A DNA stretch of 64,000 bases from Owenweeksia sp964619125 (GTDB lineage: Bacteria; Bacteroidota; Bacteroidia; Flavobacteriales; Schleiferiaceae): positions 4,990 through 68,989 of the forward strand of contig CAZUCA010000011.1 of the NCBI GenBank assembly GCA_964619125.1. The letters are read 5' to 3'. The position numbers were made by a program, and so were the translations under genes. Shown in pieces: positions 24,888 through 33,021 of this stretch (the stretch's first letter is position 1; the number at the start of each line of letters is the position of its first letter). A model generated the notes under the pieces. The model was not told the origin of the DNA and made no database searches. It was given only the letters and a program-made list of their open reading frames with translations.

Positions 24888-25238
24888 ATGAATCTCCTTA
24901 AATCTCTTACCGTAGCTGTCGCTCTCTTTATTGGAACTTCAGCTTTCGCCGCCGGTGAAACCGAAAAACGTGCCCTGAGCAGTGAACAGGCTGTGAAAAT
25001 GGAAATGTACGACCGTATCGACCGCCTCGATATTCAAAACTTTAACCTGAAAGATTGCACAGTTGAGGTGACTTTCAGTGTGGATGCTGACGGCAATGTG
25101 AGCGTGCTTTCTACTGCCGGTGCTTCTTGCCTGGCTAATGAGTACATCAAACTCAGAATGGAAGCCCGCAAGCTTTTTGTTACCGAAAACCTTCAGAACA
25201 AAGATCAGAAGGTGAAGCTCCGCTACGTAGTGATCTAA
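24888..25238 (+). CDS. Small secreted protein of unknown function, predicted sigma-54-dependent
   Basis: 116 residues. A clear signal peptide (LLKSLTVAVALFIGTSAFA, cleavage predicted after about residue 21) leaves a mature protein of about 95 residues. Residues 55-116 (CTVEVTFSVDADGNVSV to KVKLRYVVI) look like alternating beta strands with a helix and faintly resemble the C-terminal domain of TonB-like proteins, but I do not claim the family. Two cysteines in the mature part may form a disulfide, which fits an envelope location. It sits behind a sigma-54 promoter with enhancer-like dyads and before a transporter, so it is a likely output or feedback component of the adjoining two-component system. 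Confidence 0.75.
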   Translation: MNLLKSLTVAVALFIGTSAFAAGETEKRALSSEQAVKMEMYDRIDRLDIQNFNLKDCTVEVTFSVDADGNVSVLSTAGASCLANEYIKLRMEARKLFVTENLQNKDQKVKLRYVVI

Positions 25239-25251
25239 GCTAAAATAAAAT

Positions 25252-25383
25252 TGAAAATCCCGGATAAGCTGTGAATCAGCGACGTTCTTTAAGTATGTTG
25301 GAAAAATTGGTTGTTTAATTTCAAGTTCAAGTAGCAGAATTTTAGGGTTAATCGGTTACCTCCAACAATTTTTCCGGGATTTT
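25252..25383 (+). other. Structured intergenic segment between the small protein and ABC genes
   Basis: The 278-base gap carries nested complementary segments: AAAATCCGG (25255-25263) can pair, with one bulged G, with CCGGGATTTT (25374-25383), and GGAAAAATTG (25300-25309) pairs perfectly with CAATTTTTCC (25366-25375). The two pairings share a couple of bases and so may be alternatives. No open frame is seen. It may be part of an mRNA leader or trailer; function unknown. Confidence 0.3.
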
Positions 25384-25412
25384 AATCCCTTTTACATAGC
25401 TCTTCATACCTC

Positions 25413-25485
25413 AAAGTCCCCGTCCACTCACCTCATGTAGGTAAATTTTGTGTTAAACGTTCTATTTTGGTCGGGGGCTTTTTTT
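25413..25485 (+). terminator. Hairpin with T-tail just before the ABC transporter genes
   Basis: AAAGTCCCCGTCCA (25413-25426) pairs with TGGTCGGGGGCTTT (25468-25481), with one mismatch and one G-T pair, around a long 41-base loop. A T-run follows (25479-25485). It ends 32 bases before the ABC ATG, so it could be the terminator of the small protein gene or an attenuator of the transporter genes. Confidence 0.6.
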
Positions 25486-25516
25486 ATTTCGCCCTCTTTA
25501 AACGATAAGGAAAGCT

Positions 25517-26200
25517 ATGATCAGTTTGCACCATATTTCAAAGATCTATCGCAGTGACTCGGTAGAAACCCGGGCGCTGAATGAAGTAAGCCTGCAAATA
25601 GAGGAGGGTGATTTTGTGTCTATAATGGGCCCCTCGGGCTGTGGCAAGTCTACCCTGATCAATGTGATCGGTATGCTCGACAGCTTCGATTCGGGCCTTT
25701 ATCTTTTTGAGGGGTATGATGTGAAAAGCCTCAGTGAAAAGCAGCGGGTGAAACTGCGGAAGCAAAACATCGGCTTTATTTTTCAGAACTTCAATCTGCT
25801 CGATGACCTGAGCGTTTTTGAGAATATCGAACTTCCCCTCGTATATCAGGGTGTTAGCAGCCGTCAACGGCGCGAACGTACCGAAGCTATCCTCCATCAG
25901 ATTGGCCTTAGCCATCGCCAGCGCCATTTCCCTTATCAACTATCAGGAGGGCAGCAACAAAAGGTGGCTATTGGCCGCGCCCTGGTTACCCGTCCCCGCT
26001 TCATCCTGGCCGATGAGCCCACCGGTAATCTCGATACCGAACAGGGCAATGAAATTATGGCGGCCCTTACCGCCCTTAATGATGCCGGCACCACCCTGGT
26101 GATGGTTACTCACAGCATGCACGATGCCACCTATAGCAACCGCATAATCAAGTTGCGCGATGGGGCAGTAGTTTCAGAAAAGCACCTGGCCAATGTTTAG
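25517..26200 (+). CDS. ABC transporter ATP-binding protein (MacB/LolD type)
   Basis: 227 residues with Walker A GPSGCGKST (38-46), Q-loop FQNFNLLDD, signature LSGGQQQKVAIGRAL (about 140-154), Walker B FILADEPTGNLD (about 161-172) and the H-loop THS near 195. The short, single-domain MacB/LolD/FtsE type powers mechanotransmission transporters and works with an FtsX-fold permease, encoded by the next gene with an 8-base overlap. It lies next to, and may be controlled by, the sigma-54 regulator system, but a promoter of its own was not found in the 32 bases after the hairpin. Confidence 0.95.
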   Translation: MISLHHISKIYRSDSVETRALNEVSLQIEEGDFVSIMGPSGCGKSTLINVIGMLDSFDSGLYLFEGYDVKSLSEKQRVKLRKQNIGFIFQNFNLLDDLSVFENIELPLVYQGVSSRQRRERTEAILHQIGLSHRQRHFPYQLSGGQQQKVAIGRALVTRPRFILADEPTGNLDTEQGNEIMAALTALNDAGTTLVMVTHSMHDATYSNRIIKLRDGAVVSEKHLANV

Positions 26201-28604
26201 CAGCCGTGTAAAATTTGCCATGCGGGCTTTAATGCGCAGCAAAACTTACAGCGCCCTCAATATTGTGGGACTGGCGATAGCCTTGTCGGTAAGTATTGTG
26301 GTATTTCTTTACCTCAAGAGTGAACTGAGCTACGACGAACATTATCCTGGGCACGAGAAGATTTTCAGGGTACACTCTGATTTTATCCTCAATGACCAGG
26401 AGCAGCGCGTGCCCCTGAGCAGCGTGAGCCTGGGACCGATGCTAAAGGCCGACTTTCCCTACATCAAAAACTTCACCCGCCTTGATCATATCGAGGCCAA
26501 TATTCTTTTTAAATACCGTGATCGCAAGTATTATGAAAACAATATTGCCATTGCCGACAGTAGTTATTTTGAGGTTTTTGAGCTCGACTTTATCGAAGGA
26601 AATAAAAAAACCGCCCTCAATAAGCCGCATTCCATTGTGGTGAGTGAGAGTTTTGCCCGGCGCTATTTCGGCGAGGTAAACCCAGTCGGAAAAGTGATCA
26701 GCACCAATAATTTTGATTACACCATTACCGGACTGATAGAGGATATTCCGGCCAACAGCCACCATCACTTCGATGCCCTGATCAGCTTTTTTTACCAGGA
26801 ACAGTCTCCCGAAGAACGGCAAAAGACCCTGTGGAACACTACCGTATTTACATTTCTAAGCTTCAATAACCCTGATGATGCGCAGCGGCTGGAGGCCGAA
26901 TTCCCGGCTTTTTACGAGGAGTATATGCTCTTTTATGGCGAGAAGTTCGATAGCCATTACCAATTGCAGCTCGAGCGTATTGATCGCATCCACTTCGCGG
27001 GCAGTATGAGTTATGACCGCCCCGCTGGCAATAAGATGTACCTCTACGCCTTCGGAGCCATTGGTGGTCTTATTTTAGTTCTGGCCTGTATTAATTATGT
27101 AAATATGGCCACCGCGCGGGGCATGCGCCGCAGTAAGGAAGCGGGCATCCGCCGAATGATGGGTAGTAGCAAAAACGGTATTCGCCTGCTTATTTTTACT
27201 GAATCAGTGTTGCTGGCCCTGCTTTCGCTTTTCCTCGCCTTCGTACTGGTGGAACTGGTGCTTCACCTGACGCCTTTCAATGCTATCGTACAAAAAGACC
27301 TGAGCCTTGATTTTATCCGTTATCCTGAGCTGTGGTGGTACCCCTTGCTGCTGGCCCTGGTGGTAGGTTTTCTTTCGGGCTGGTATCCGGCAGTTACCCT
27401 GTCGAAAGTTACCGCTCTGTCGGCCGTGCAGGGTGGCTTTAGCTATAGCCCCAAGAGCGTAAGGGTGCGAAAGTTTTTGGTAGGCTTTCAATTTTGTGTG
27501 TCAGTGGCGGTGGTGATCACTGCCTTGCTGATGTACCGGCAGATGGACTACGTCAGGCAAAAAGACCTCGGTTATAACAAGGAGGATATTTTACTGATTC
27601 CCATCCAGGATTCGGTGGTTATCGATCAGCTCGATTACATCCGCGCCGGCCTGGAGAAAAACCCACATGTGATATCTGCCGCCCTGGCAATGACCACCCC
27701 GGGATCTGATGTAAATAAAGGCCTGATGAACGTGGAAACCCGCAAATCATGCGAGTTTGAAAAACGGCTGATAGACAATATTATGGTGGGTATCAATTAT
27801 CTCGAAACCATGGGGATTGAGCTGATTGAAGGCCGTCCTTTCGCGTATTCAGATACCCTGAGTGGGGCCAGTGGTGTAATGGTGAACCAGCGTTTTGTGG
27901 AGGAAATGGGCTGGGAGCAGCCCCTCGGCAAAACCATTCGCTGGGGTTTTGATGAAACCGGTGATCAGCTCTTCGAAGGGAAAGTGATTGCGGTAGTGCG
28001 CGATTTTAATTCCCATTCACTCCACAGTCCTATTGAACCCACTCTCATTTACCTGCAGCGCGAACAAAAAGGAGTGTTGCACGTGCGCGTAGACAGTGAA
28101 AACCTGGTGGCAGCAATTGATGATATGGAGGATATTTTTGCCCGCATTGACCGGCAGCGTCCTTTCCAGTTTTCTTTTCTCAATAAAGATCTGATGCGAC
28201 TTTACGATGACGAACACCGCCAAAGCCGGCTCATTCTCTACCTTACCTACCTGGCTATATTCATATCTTTTCTGGGGCTTACCGGCCTGGCCTCTTTCAC
28301 CACCAGCCTGCGTACCCGCGAGATAGGACTGAGAAAGGTATTGGGGGCCGACGTATACCAAATGGTAAACCTGATTTTCAAGGATATGCTGATCCTGGTG
28401 GTAATATCGGTGCTATTGGCTATTCCGCTGGCTTACCTGCTGATAAGAGGCTGGCTCAGCAACTTTGCCTATGCTGCCAACCTCGATCCGCTGATCTTCT
28501 TCTTTACCGCAATGGTGGCGGTGTTGCTGGCATACCTCATTGTATCCTACCACTCCATCAGAGTGGCCCGCAGCAGCCCGGTAGATACCCTGAAGTACGA
28601 ATAG
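26193..28604 (+). CDS. ABC transporter permease with two FtsX domains
   Basis: 803 residues. An N-terminal helix (about 21-43), a large extracytoplasmic MacB-like domain (about 45-275), three helices of a first FtsX domain (about 285-405), a second helix-plus-domain repeat (about 435-670) and a second FtsX domain (about 675-795 with LTGLASFTTSLRTREIGLRKVLGA). RSKEAGIRRMMGSS and REIGLRKVLGA are the paired coupling-helix motifs. Such tandem permeases are common in Bacteroidota and usually expel antimicrobial or lipid substrates or act on the envelope; the substrate here is unknown. It starts inside the ATPase gene. Confidence 0.93.
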   Translation: MFSSRVKFAMRALMRSKTYSALNIVGLAIALSVSIVVFLYLKSELSYDEHYPGHEKIFRVHSDFILNDQEQRVPLSSVSLGPMLKADFPYIKNFTRLDHIEANILFKYRDRKYYENNIAIADSSYFEVFELDFIEGNKKTALNKPHSIVVSESFARRYFGEVNPVGKVISTNNFDYTITGLIEDIPANSHHHFDALISFFYQEQSPEERQKTLWNTTVFTFLSFNNPDDAQRLEAEFPAFYEEYMLFYGEKFDSHYQLQLERIDRIHFAGSMSYDRPAGNKMYLYAFGAIGGLILVLACINYVNMATARGMRRSKEAGIRRMMGSSKNGIRLLIFTESVLLALLSLFLAFVLVELVLHLTPFNAIVQKDLSLDFIRYPELWWYPLLLALVVGFLSGWYPAVTLSKVTALSAVQGGFSYSPKSVRVRKFLVGFQFCVSVAVVITALLMYRQMDYVRQKDLGYNKEDILLIPIQDSVVIDQLDYIRAGLEKNPHVISAALAMTTPGSDVNKGLMNVETRKSCEFEKRLIDNIMVGINYLETMGIELIEGRPFAYSDTLSGASGVMVNQRFVEEMGWEQPLGKTIRWGFDETGDQLFEGKVIAVVRDFNSHSLHSPIEPTLIYLQREQKGVLHVRVDSENLVAAIDDMEDIFARIDRQRPFQFSFLNKDLMRLYDDEHRQSRLILYLTYLAIFISFLGLTGLASFTTSLRTREIGLRKVLGADVYQMVNLIFKDMLILVVISVLLAIPLAYLLIRGWLSNFAYAANLDPLIFFFTAMVAVLLAYLIVSYHSIRVARSSPVDTLKYE

Positions 28605-28630
28605 CTAAGGTCATAACTGTTGCGGGGAGC

Positions 28631-29689
28631 CTACTCTTTGCTGAAGGCTAAACTACCGGCAATACCATCAATGTAAAGCTGATATATACCCTTGCTTAGA
28701 GCAGAAATATCAAGCAGATTTTCTCCCTCGGAAAGCGAGAATTTTTTAACACATTTTCCCGCAATATCATATAAACCCGCCATTAGGTTTTTGGGTGCAA
28801 TGCTGGAAATTGTAAGCTCACTGTGAGCGGGGTTGGGATAAAGCTGGAAGTGATCCAGGCTGCTATTCTCTGCCAGGCTCACCGTACCGGGAAGCATTAA
28901 AGTGATATCGTCCAGCATCCAAAAATAATAGCCATCACCGTTGGGATTAGTGTTATTAGCACTGCCTCCGTCAAAGATGAACGCTATGCGGGCATCGGTG
29001 ACTCCGCCTATGTAGGTGCTTACATCAATTAAAATAGTATCATTTACCCTTGTGCTGTTGTTGACCCCCAGTTGAGGCAGGGCTAATATGGTATCCGGAA
29101 AAGTTTGTCCGCCATCACGGCTGAAGGCAATCTCATATTCAGCCACAAACCGGCGGGCATAGGTGATCATAAAGAGTTCAAGGTTTGGATAGCTGCTAAG
29201 GTCGATATCATCGGTAGTGAGAGTGCCGATATGTGGGGCAGGCGCCCGCCCGGAACCCTGGTTACTGGTACTGTCATTGTCGAGATAGCCGGAGTCAAAT
29301 ATGATAAAATCAAAAGCAGTAAGCGACTGGATGACGGAGGTGCCGCCGTTGTAATAACCGCGTGACCCCACCGTATTATCCGGGGTGGTTTGCAGGGATC
29401 GAAACTCCCATTTACAGTCTGGATTGGTGGTGAGATTGCCAAGACTGTCCTCCGTATAGCCCTGATTACTCCAGCTGGCGGGGATGCCGTTGTAAAATCC
29501 TTCCGACCATATTACCCCCTGACTACTTTTTGACAGTAACTGGTTTTGAGGGGCTATAGGGCCCGTAGGCGCGATGGTTTTTTCTTTTTGCAAGTGGGGA
29601 AATTCCGGCGCTGAACCCTGGCCGGGCGTTTGTCCTGTAAGCACTGAAAAACTCAGAAGAGCAATACTTAAGAATATTGATTTTGACAT
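28631..29689 (-). CDS. T9SS type A sorting-domain secreted protein (shorter paralog)
   Basis: 352 residues. A signal peptide (MSKSIFLSIALLSFSVLTGQ) is followed by a beta-rich domain with WSNQGYTEDSLGNL, CKWEFRSLQTTPDNTVGSRG, YARRFVAEYEIAFSRDGG and DGYYFWMLDDITLMLPG, and a C-terminal T9SS tail starting FQLYPNPAHSELTISS and ending KGIYQLYIDGIAGS. It should be exported through the Sec and type IX systems. The middle domain closely matches the N-terminal part of the next gene on the same strand. The function is not recognised; it may be an adhesin or surface glycoprotein. It converges on the ABC permease gene with a 26-base gap and no clear terminator. Confidence 0.9.
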   Translation of the reverse strand: MSKSIFLSIALLSFSVLTGQTPGQGSAPEFPHLQKEKTIAPTGPIAPQNQLLSKSSQGVIWSEGFYNGIPASWSNQGYTEDSLGNLTTNPDCKWEFRSLQTTPDNTVGSRGYYNGGTSVIQSLTAFDFIIFDSGYLDNDSTSNQGSGRAPAPHIGTLTTDDIDLSSYPNLELFMITYARRFVAEYEIAFSRDGGQTFPDTILALPQLGVNNSTRVNDTILIDVSTYIGGVTDARIAFIFDGGSANNTNPNGDGYYFWMLDDITLMLPGTVSLAENSSLDHFQLYPNPAHSELTISSIAPKNLMAGLYDIAGKCVKKFSLSEGENLLDISALSKGIYQLYIDGIAGSLAFSKE

Positions 29690-29738
29690 TTGGAAAAGGC
29701 ATTGGTTTTATGACTGACTTAAGTTAGGCAAAAGTTTC

Positions 29739-29770
29739 AAAAAAAAAACTCCCGGCTAATGCGGGAGTTT
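29739..29770 (-). terminator. Intrinsic terminator after the large T9SS protein gene
   Basis: AAACTCCCG (29746-29754) pairs perfectly with CGGGAGTTT (29762-29770) around a 7-nt loop. The minus-strand T-run is supplied by the plus-strand A-run 29739-29748. It lies about 25 bases beyond the stop codon. Confidence 0.85.
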
Positions 29771-29794
29771 GTTGCGGGGCATATGATGCTAATC

Positions 29795-32700
29795 TTAACG
29801 CCTAATTAACCGCAAATCGCTTTTAATTCCCTCGATATGAATGAGGTATACGCCCATACTTAGGTCGCCGATATGATAGTGATTTTTTCCGGGTTTTAGA
29901 TTTATCAGACGAAGTCTTTTGCCACTGAGATCTCTTATTTCTGCCTTACAGTGGGCCTCGGAGGAATTGACAATGCTCACTTGTCCCAGCGTCGGATTTG
30001 GGTAGAGCTGAAACTGCTCTATGCTCAATGGGTTGAGGGACATTGGGTTATAAAAGTTAGCTGTAATACTCCCCTGGAATTGGCTATTGCCACAGCTGGG
30101 GTTGTGGTGGAATACAGCCTCTACCAGGTAGTAAAAACCGGTATCGGCGGCATTGTGCTCGGTGTAACTTTGACTGCTGGCCGCCACCGAATCGAGTAGA
30201 ATAATGCTGCTGAGATCAGCACTGGCTTTGTAAATCCGGTACCAGTCTACACCCAGTCCTCCGTAAGCAGTCCAGCTGAGGTCGGCACCGCCAAAGCCAT
30301 TGCCGCTTACGGTAAGGGCCATGCTGGTGTGAATAGGGCTAAAGCCTGAGCGGTTGCCGCAGGTATCAGTTATTCCCAGGACATAGCTGCGCTCATCAAT
30401 ACTAACCGTAAAGGGGTAGCTGTCTGATACTATAATGCCCGAATCGGCTGCGGTAGCATTGTAGTAATAGCTTTGACCATCAAATGAGTAGAGGTTGATG
30501 CTGTCGATCGACGCGAGCAAGGGGTTGGAGAAGTAAACAACATTATTCATCGTACTCAGATCAAGGGTTACCATGCAGATTTCAAGATCCTCATAAGGTT
30601 CTGCTACCTCCACGAAAAGAGTATCGGAATAGTCAAAGCAACTGCTGCCGTTGTCAACTTTCACGAAGTAATGTCCGCTCTGGCTAACACTTAGGGTGGA
30701 GGTGGTGCTGCCATCAGACCAGAGGTAGTTGCTGTAACTGTTGTTGAGACTCAGGCTCAGATTATTGCCCAGGCAAATTTCTATGGAATCAGAAATACTT
30801 AAAACTGGCTTGCTGATGGTGCCGCTACCGGGCGCCACGGTGAAACTTTCGTTTTGGAAACAACCATTGCTGTCAGTAGCCGTAACGGTATATACCCCCG
30901 GGCTAAGGCCGCTAATACTGGCGGTGGTGTCGCCGGTGTTCCAGAGGTAACTGAAAGGTCCATGACCAGTGGCGCTCACACTGATGGAGCCATTGTTACT
31001 GTTAAGACAGGCTTCATTCTGTACCAGGCCTGAAATCAATACGCTATCCCCGATAGTGTTAACCGTAAGATGAAAAGTGGTGGTGTCAAAGGCGTTGTAT
31101 ACGGTAAGCTGGTAGTTGCCGGCTGACAAGCTATCGGCCAGGTTGCCGTTATGACCGCTGCTCCAGCTGAGGGTATGAGTGCCGGGAGTATTTACTGTAG
31201 CGGTAATGGAGCCGTCACTTTGTCCGGGGCAACTTTCGTGCACTATGTTGAAGCTAACATCAATACCCGCTTCAAAAACGGGCCTGATGTGCGGAGCATT
31301 AAAAGTTAGGCTGTTAACAAAGGCCGAGAACCAGCCGCCACTGGAGTGTCTTAATATAGAGGATTCGCCCTGAGCTACGCTTTGGTCATTGGCAATCCTG
31401 ATAACATTGTTAGAACTGCTGGGCAACAAATCTAACACCACGTAATAGGCATCGGCCGCCAAGCTCAGTGGGCTGCTAAACTGCATATACATACTTTGGT
31501 TGTTCACATGGCTGGCGTTGATATTAAAGACCTGGCTTACGATTGGTCCGGTGGGTCCGGTGCTGGATGTGCCAAAGGTGAAACCGGCGGTGTCATAAAC
31601 GGTGGCTACAAATACCCCCTGGCTGTCGGTAAGGCTGGAAATATTTACCTGAATTCCCTTCAAAACCTGCGCTGTTTTAAGGTCTATTTTAATGCCGGCC
31701 GCTTCAACGCCACTGTTGTTGCCAAAGTAGTTGTCAAATTGATTGAAATCCAGGCTATAAACAGTGTCGTTGGTTGTTATAGTTAAGGTATCGGGGTTTT
31801 CGGTCCAGTCGTTATCTGCTTTGCTAATGCTGTCACTGCTAGCGTAAAATGCCACCTGATAGTCTGCTTTTTGGGTAAGACTGGTGGCCATTGTCAAAAG
31901 GCTGTCGCCAGGCAGGGTATCACCAGGTGCCAGACTGGCGATAGCACCGCTGCTGAGAGTTTGGTAGTAAGCACCATTCTGGTAGATTTCGGCTTTTAAC
32001 CTCACATTGTGCTGAGTGGCCTGGCCGGTATTAGTTAAAGAGCCCGTAAACTGAATGGGCTTTACCTCCGAAGGAATAGAGTGCCCTTCATGAGGATTGT
32101 TCGCCGAGCCGTCAGTACGCATGGCAGTAAGGCTACCAGCGCTGTTTAGCGGGGCAAAGCTCAGCCGGTGGGGAGGGGGGATATTGATTTTGATGTCGTC
32201 TAACTGCCAGAAATAATAACCGTCGCCGTTGGGGTTACTATTGTTCAATGCACTGCCATCAAAGATAAACGCTATTTGAGCATTGGCTTCTCCCCCAATG
32301 TAGGGGCTTACGTTAATGGTAACCACCTCATTTACCGAGGTGCCGGCATTTATGGCAAGGTTTGGAAACACCTGCACCGGGGTGGAGAAAGTGGCGCCAC
32401 CGTCAGTGGTAAAAGCTACTTCAAACTCACCCACAAACTTACGGGCATAGGTATAAAAGCTGAGTTCTACTATGTTGTGATTGCTGAGGTCAATGGTGTC
32501 AGTGATCAGCATGCCCACGTGGGGAGCGGGTACCGAACCCGAACCAAGGGAGGAGGTGCCCCCATTGTCGAGGTAATCGGAGTCAAAAATTACAAAGTTA
32601 TCGGGGGTGTTGGATTGAATCACCAGGTTGGTGGTGAAATTGCCCCGTGAGCCTACCGTATTATCGGGGGTGGTTTGGGGGCCTCTGAATTCCCAGCGAC

Positions 32701-32977
32701 AGTTGGCATTGGGTATGAGGGTGCCGGATGAGTTCTCCTGGAAGCCTTGGTTGGTCCAGCCGGCCGGAATGCCATTGGCAAAATCTTCAGACCAAAGAGT
32801 TGTGAAATTTGCAGACTGCTTTACATTTGTAAGCACTTGACTTAGTTGAGCATCCCTTGTAAATTCTGCCTGGCCCATTACCGGCCCTGTAAAATTCGGA
32901 TATTGCGTTGTCTGACTTTGAGCCATTGCGCCCATACAGATAGATAGCACAATAGCTGTAGTGATTATTTTATTCAT
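29795..32977 (-). CDS. Large T9SS type A sorting-domain protein with SprB-like repeats
   Basis: 1060 residues. Signal peptide (1-20), a domain (about 60-270) homologous to the neighbouring T9SS protein, an adhesion-type middle (about 270-585), two SprB-like repeats (about 586-730, for example CPGQSDGSITATV and CLNSNNGSISVSATG, each with YLW/LSW and NGCF-like turns), a PKD-like repeat (about 735-800), a fibronectin-type region and a C-terminal T9SS tail (QLYPNPTLGQVS to YLIHIEG). SprB-type repeats occur in gliding adhesins. Surface adhesion is a fair inference; the ligand is unknown. It is divergent from the M61 peptidase gene with only a 44-base shared upstream region. Confidence 0.92.
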   Translation of the reverse strand: MNKIITTAIVLSICMGAMAQSQTTQYPNFTGPVMGQAEFTRDAQLSQVLTNVKQSANFTTLWSEDFANGIPAGWTNQGFQENSSGTLIPNANCRWEFRGPQTTPDNTVGSRGNFTTNLVIQSNTPDNFVIFDSDYLDNGGTSSLGSGSVPAPHVGMLITDTIDLSNHNIVELSFYTYARKFVGEFEVAFTTDGGATFSTPVQVFPNLAINAGTSVNEVVTINVSPYIGGEANAQIAFIFDGSALNNSNPNGDGYYFWQLDDIKINIPPPHRLSFAPLNSAGSLTAMRTDGSANNPHEGHSIPSEVKPIQFTGSLTNTGQATQHNVRLKAEIYQNGAYYQTLSSGAIASLAPGDTLPGDSLLTMATSLTQKADYQVAFYASSDSISKADNDWTENPDTLTITTNDTVYSLDFNQFDNYFGNNSGVEAAGIKIDLKTAQVLKGIQVNISSLTDSQGVFVATVYDTAGFTFGTSSTGPTGPIVSQVFNINASHVNNQSMYMQFSSPLSLAADAYYVVLDLLPSSSNNVIRIANDQSVAQGESSILRHSSGGWFSAFVNSLTFNAPHIRPVFEAGIDVSFNIVHESCPGQSDGSITATVNTPGTHTLSWSSGHNGNLADSLSAGNYQLTVYNAFDTTTFHLTVNTIGDSVLISGLVQNEACLNSNNGSISVSATGHGPFSYLWNTGDTTASISGLSPGVYTVTATDSNGCFQNESFTVAPGSGTISKPVLSISDSIEICLGNNLSLSLNNSYSNYLWSDGSTTSTLSVSQSGHYFVKVDNGSSCFDYSDTLFVEVAEPYEDLEICMVTLDLSTMNNVVYFSNPLLASIDSINLYSFDGQSYYYNATAADSGIIVSDSYPFTVSIDERSYVLGITDTCGNRSGFSPIHTSMALTVSGNGFGGADLSWTAYGGLGVDWYRIYKASADLSSIILLDSVAASSQSYTEHNAADTGFYYLVEAVFHHNPSCGNSQFQGSITANFYNPMSLNPLSIEQFQLYPNPTLGQVSIVNSSEAHCKAEIRDLSGKRLRLINLKPGKNHYHIGDLSMGVYLIHIEGIKSDLRLIRR

Positions 32978-33021
32978 AGCTAAGGGTTAGGTTAATTCCG
33001 GATCCAAGTAAAAGAAAATTA

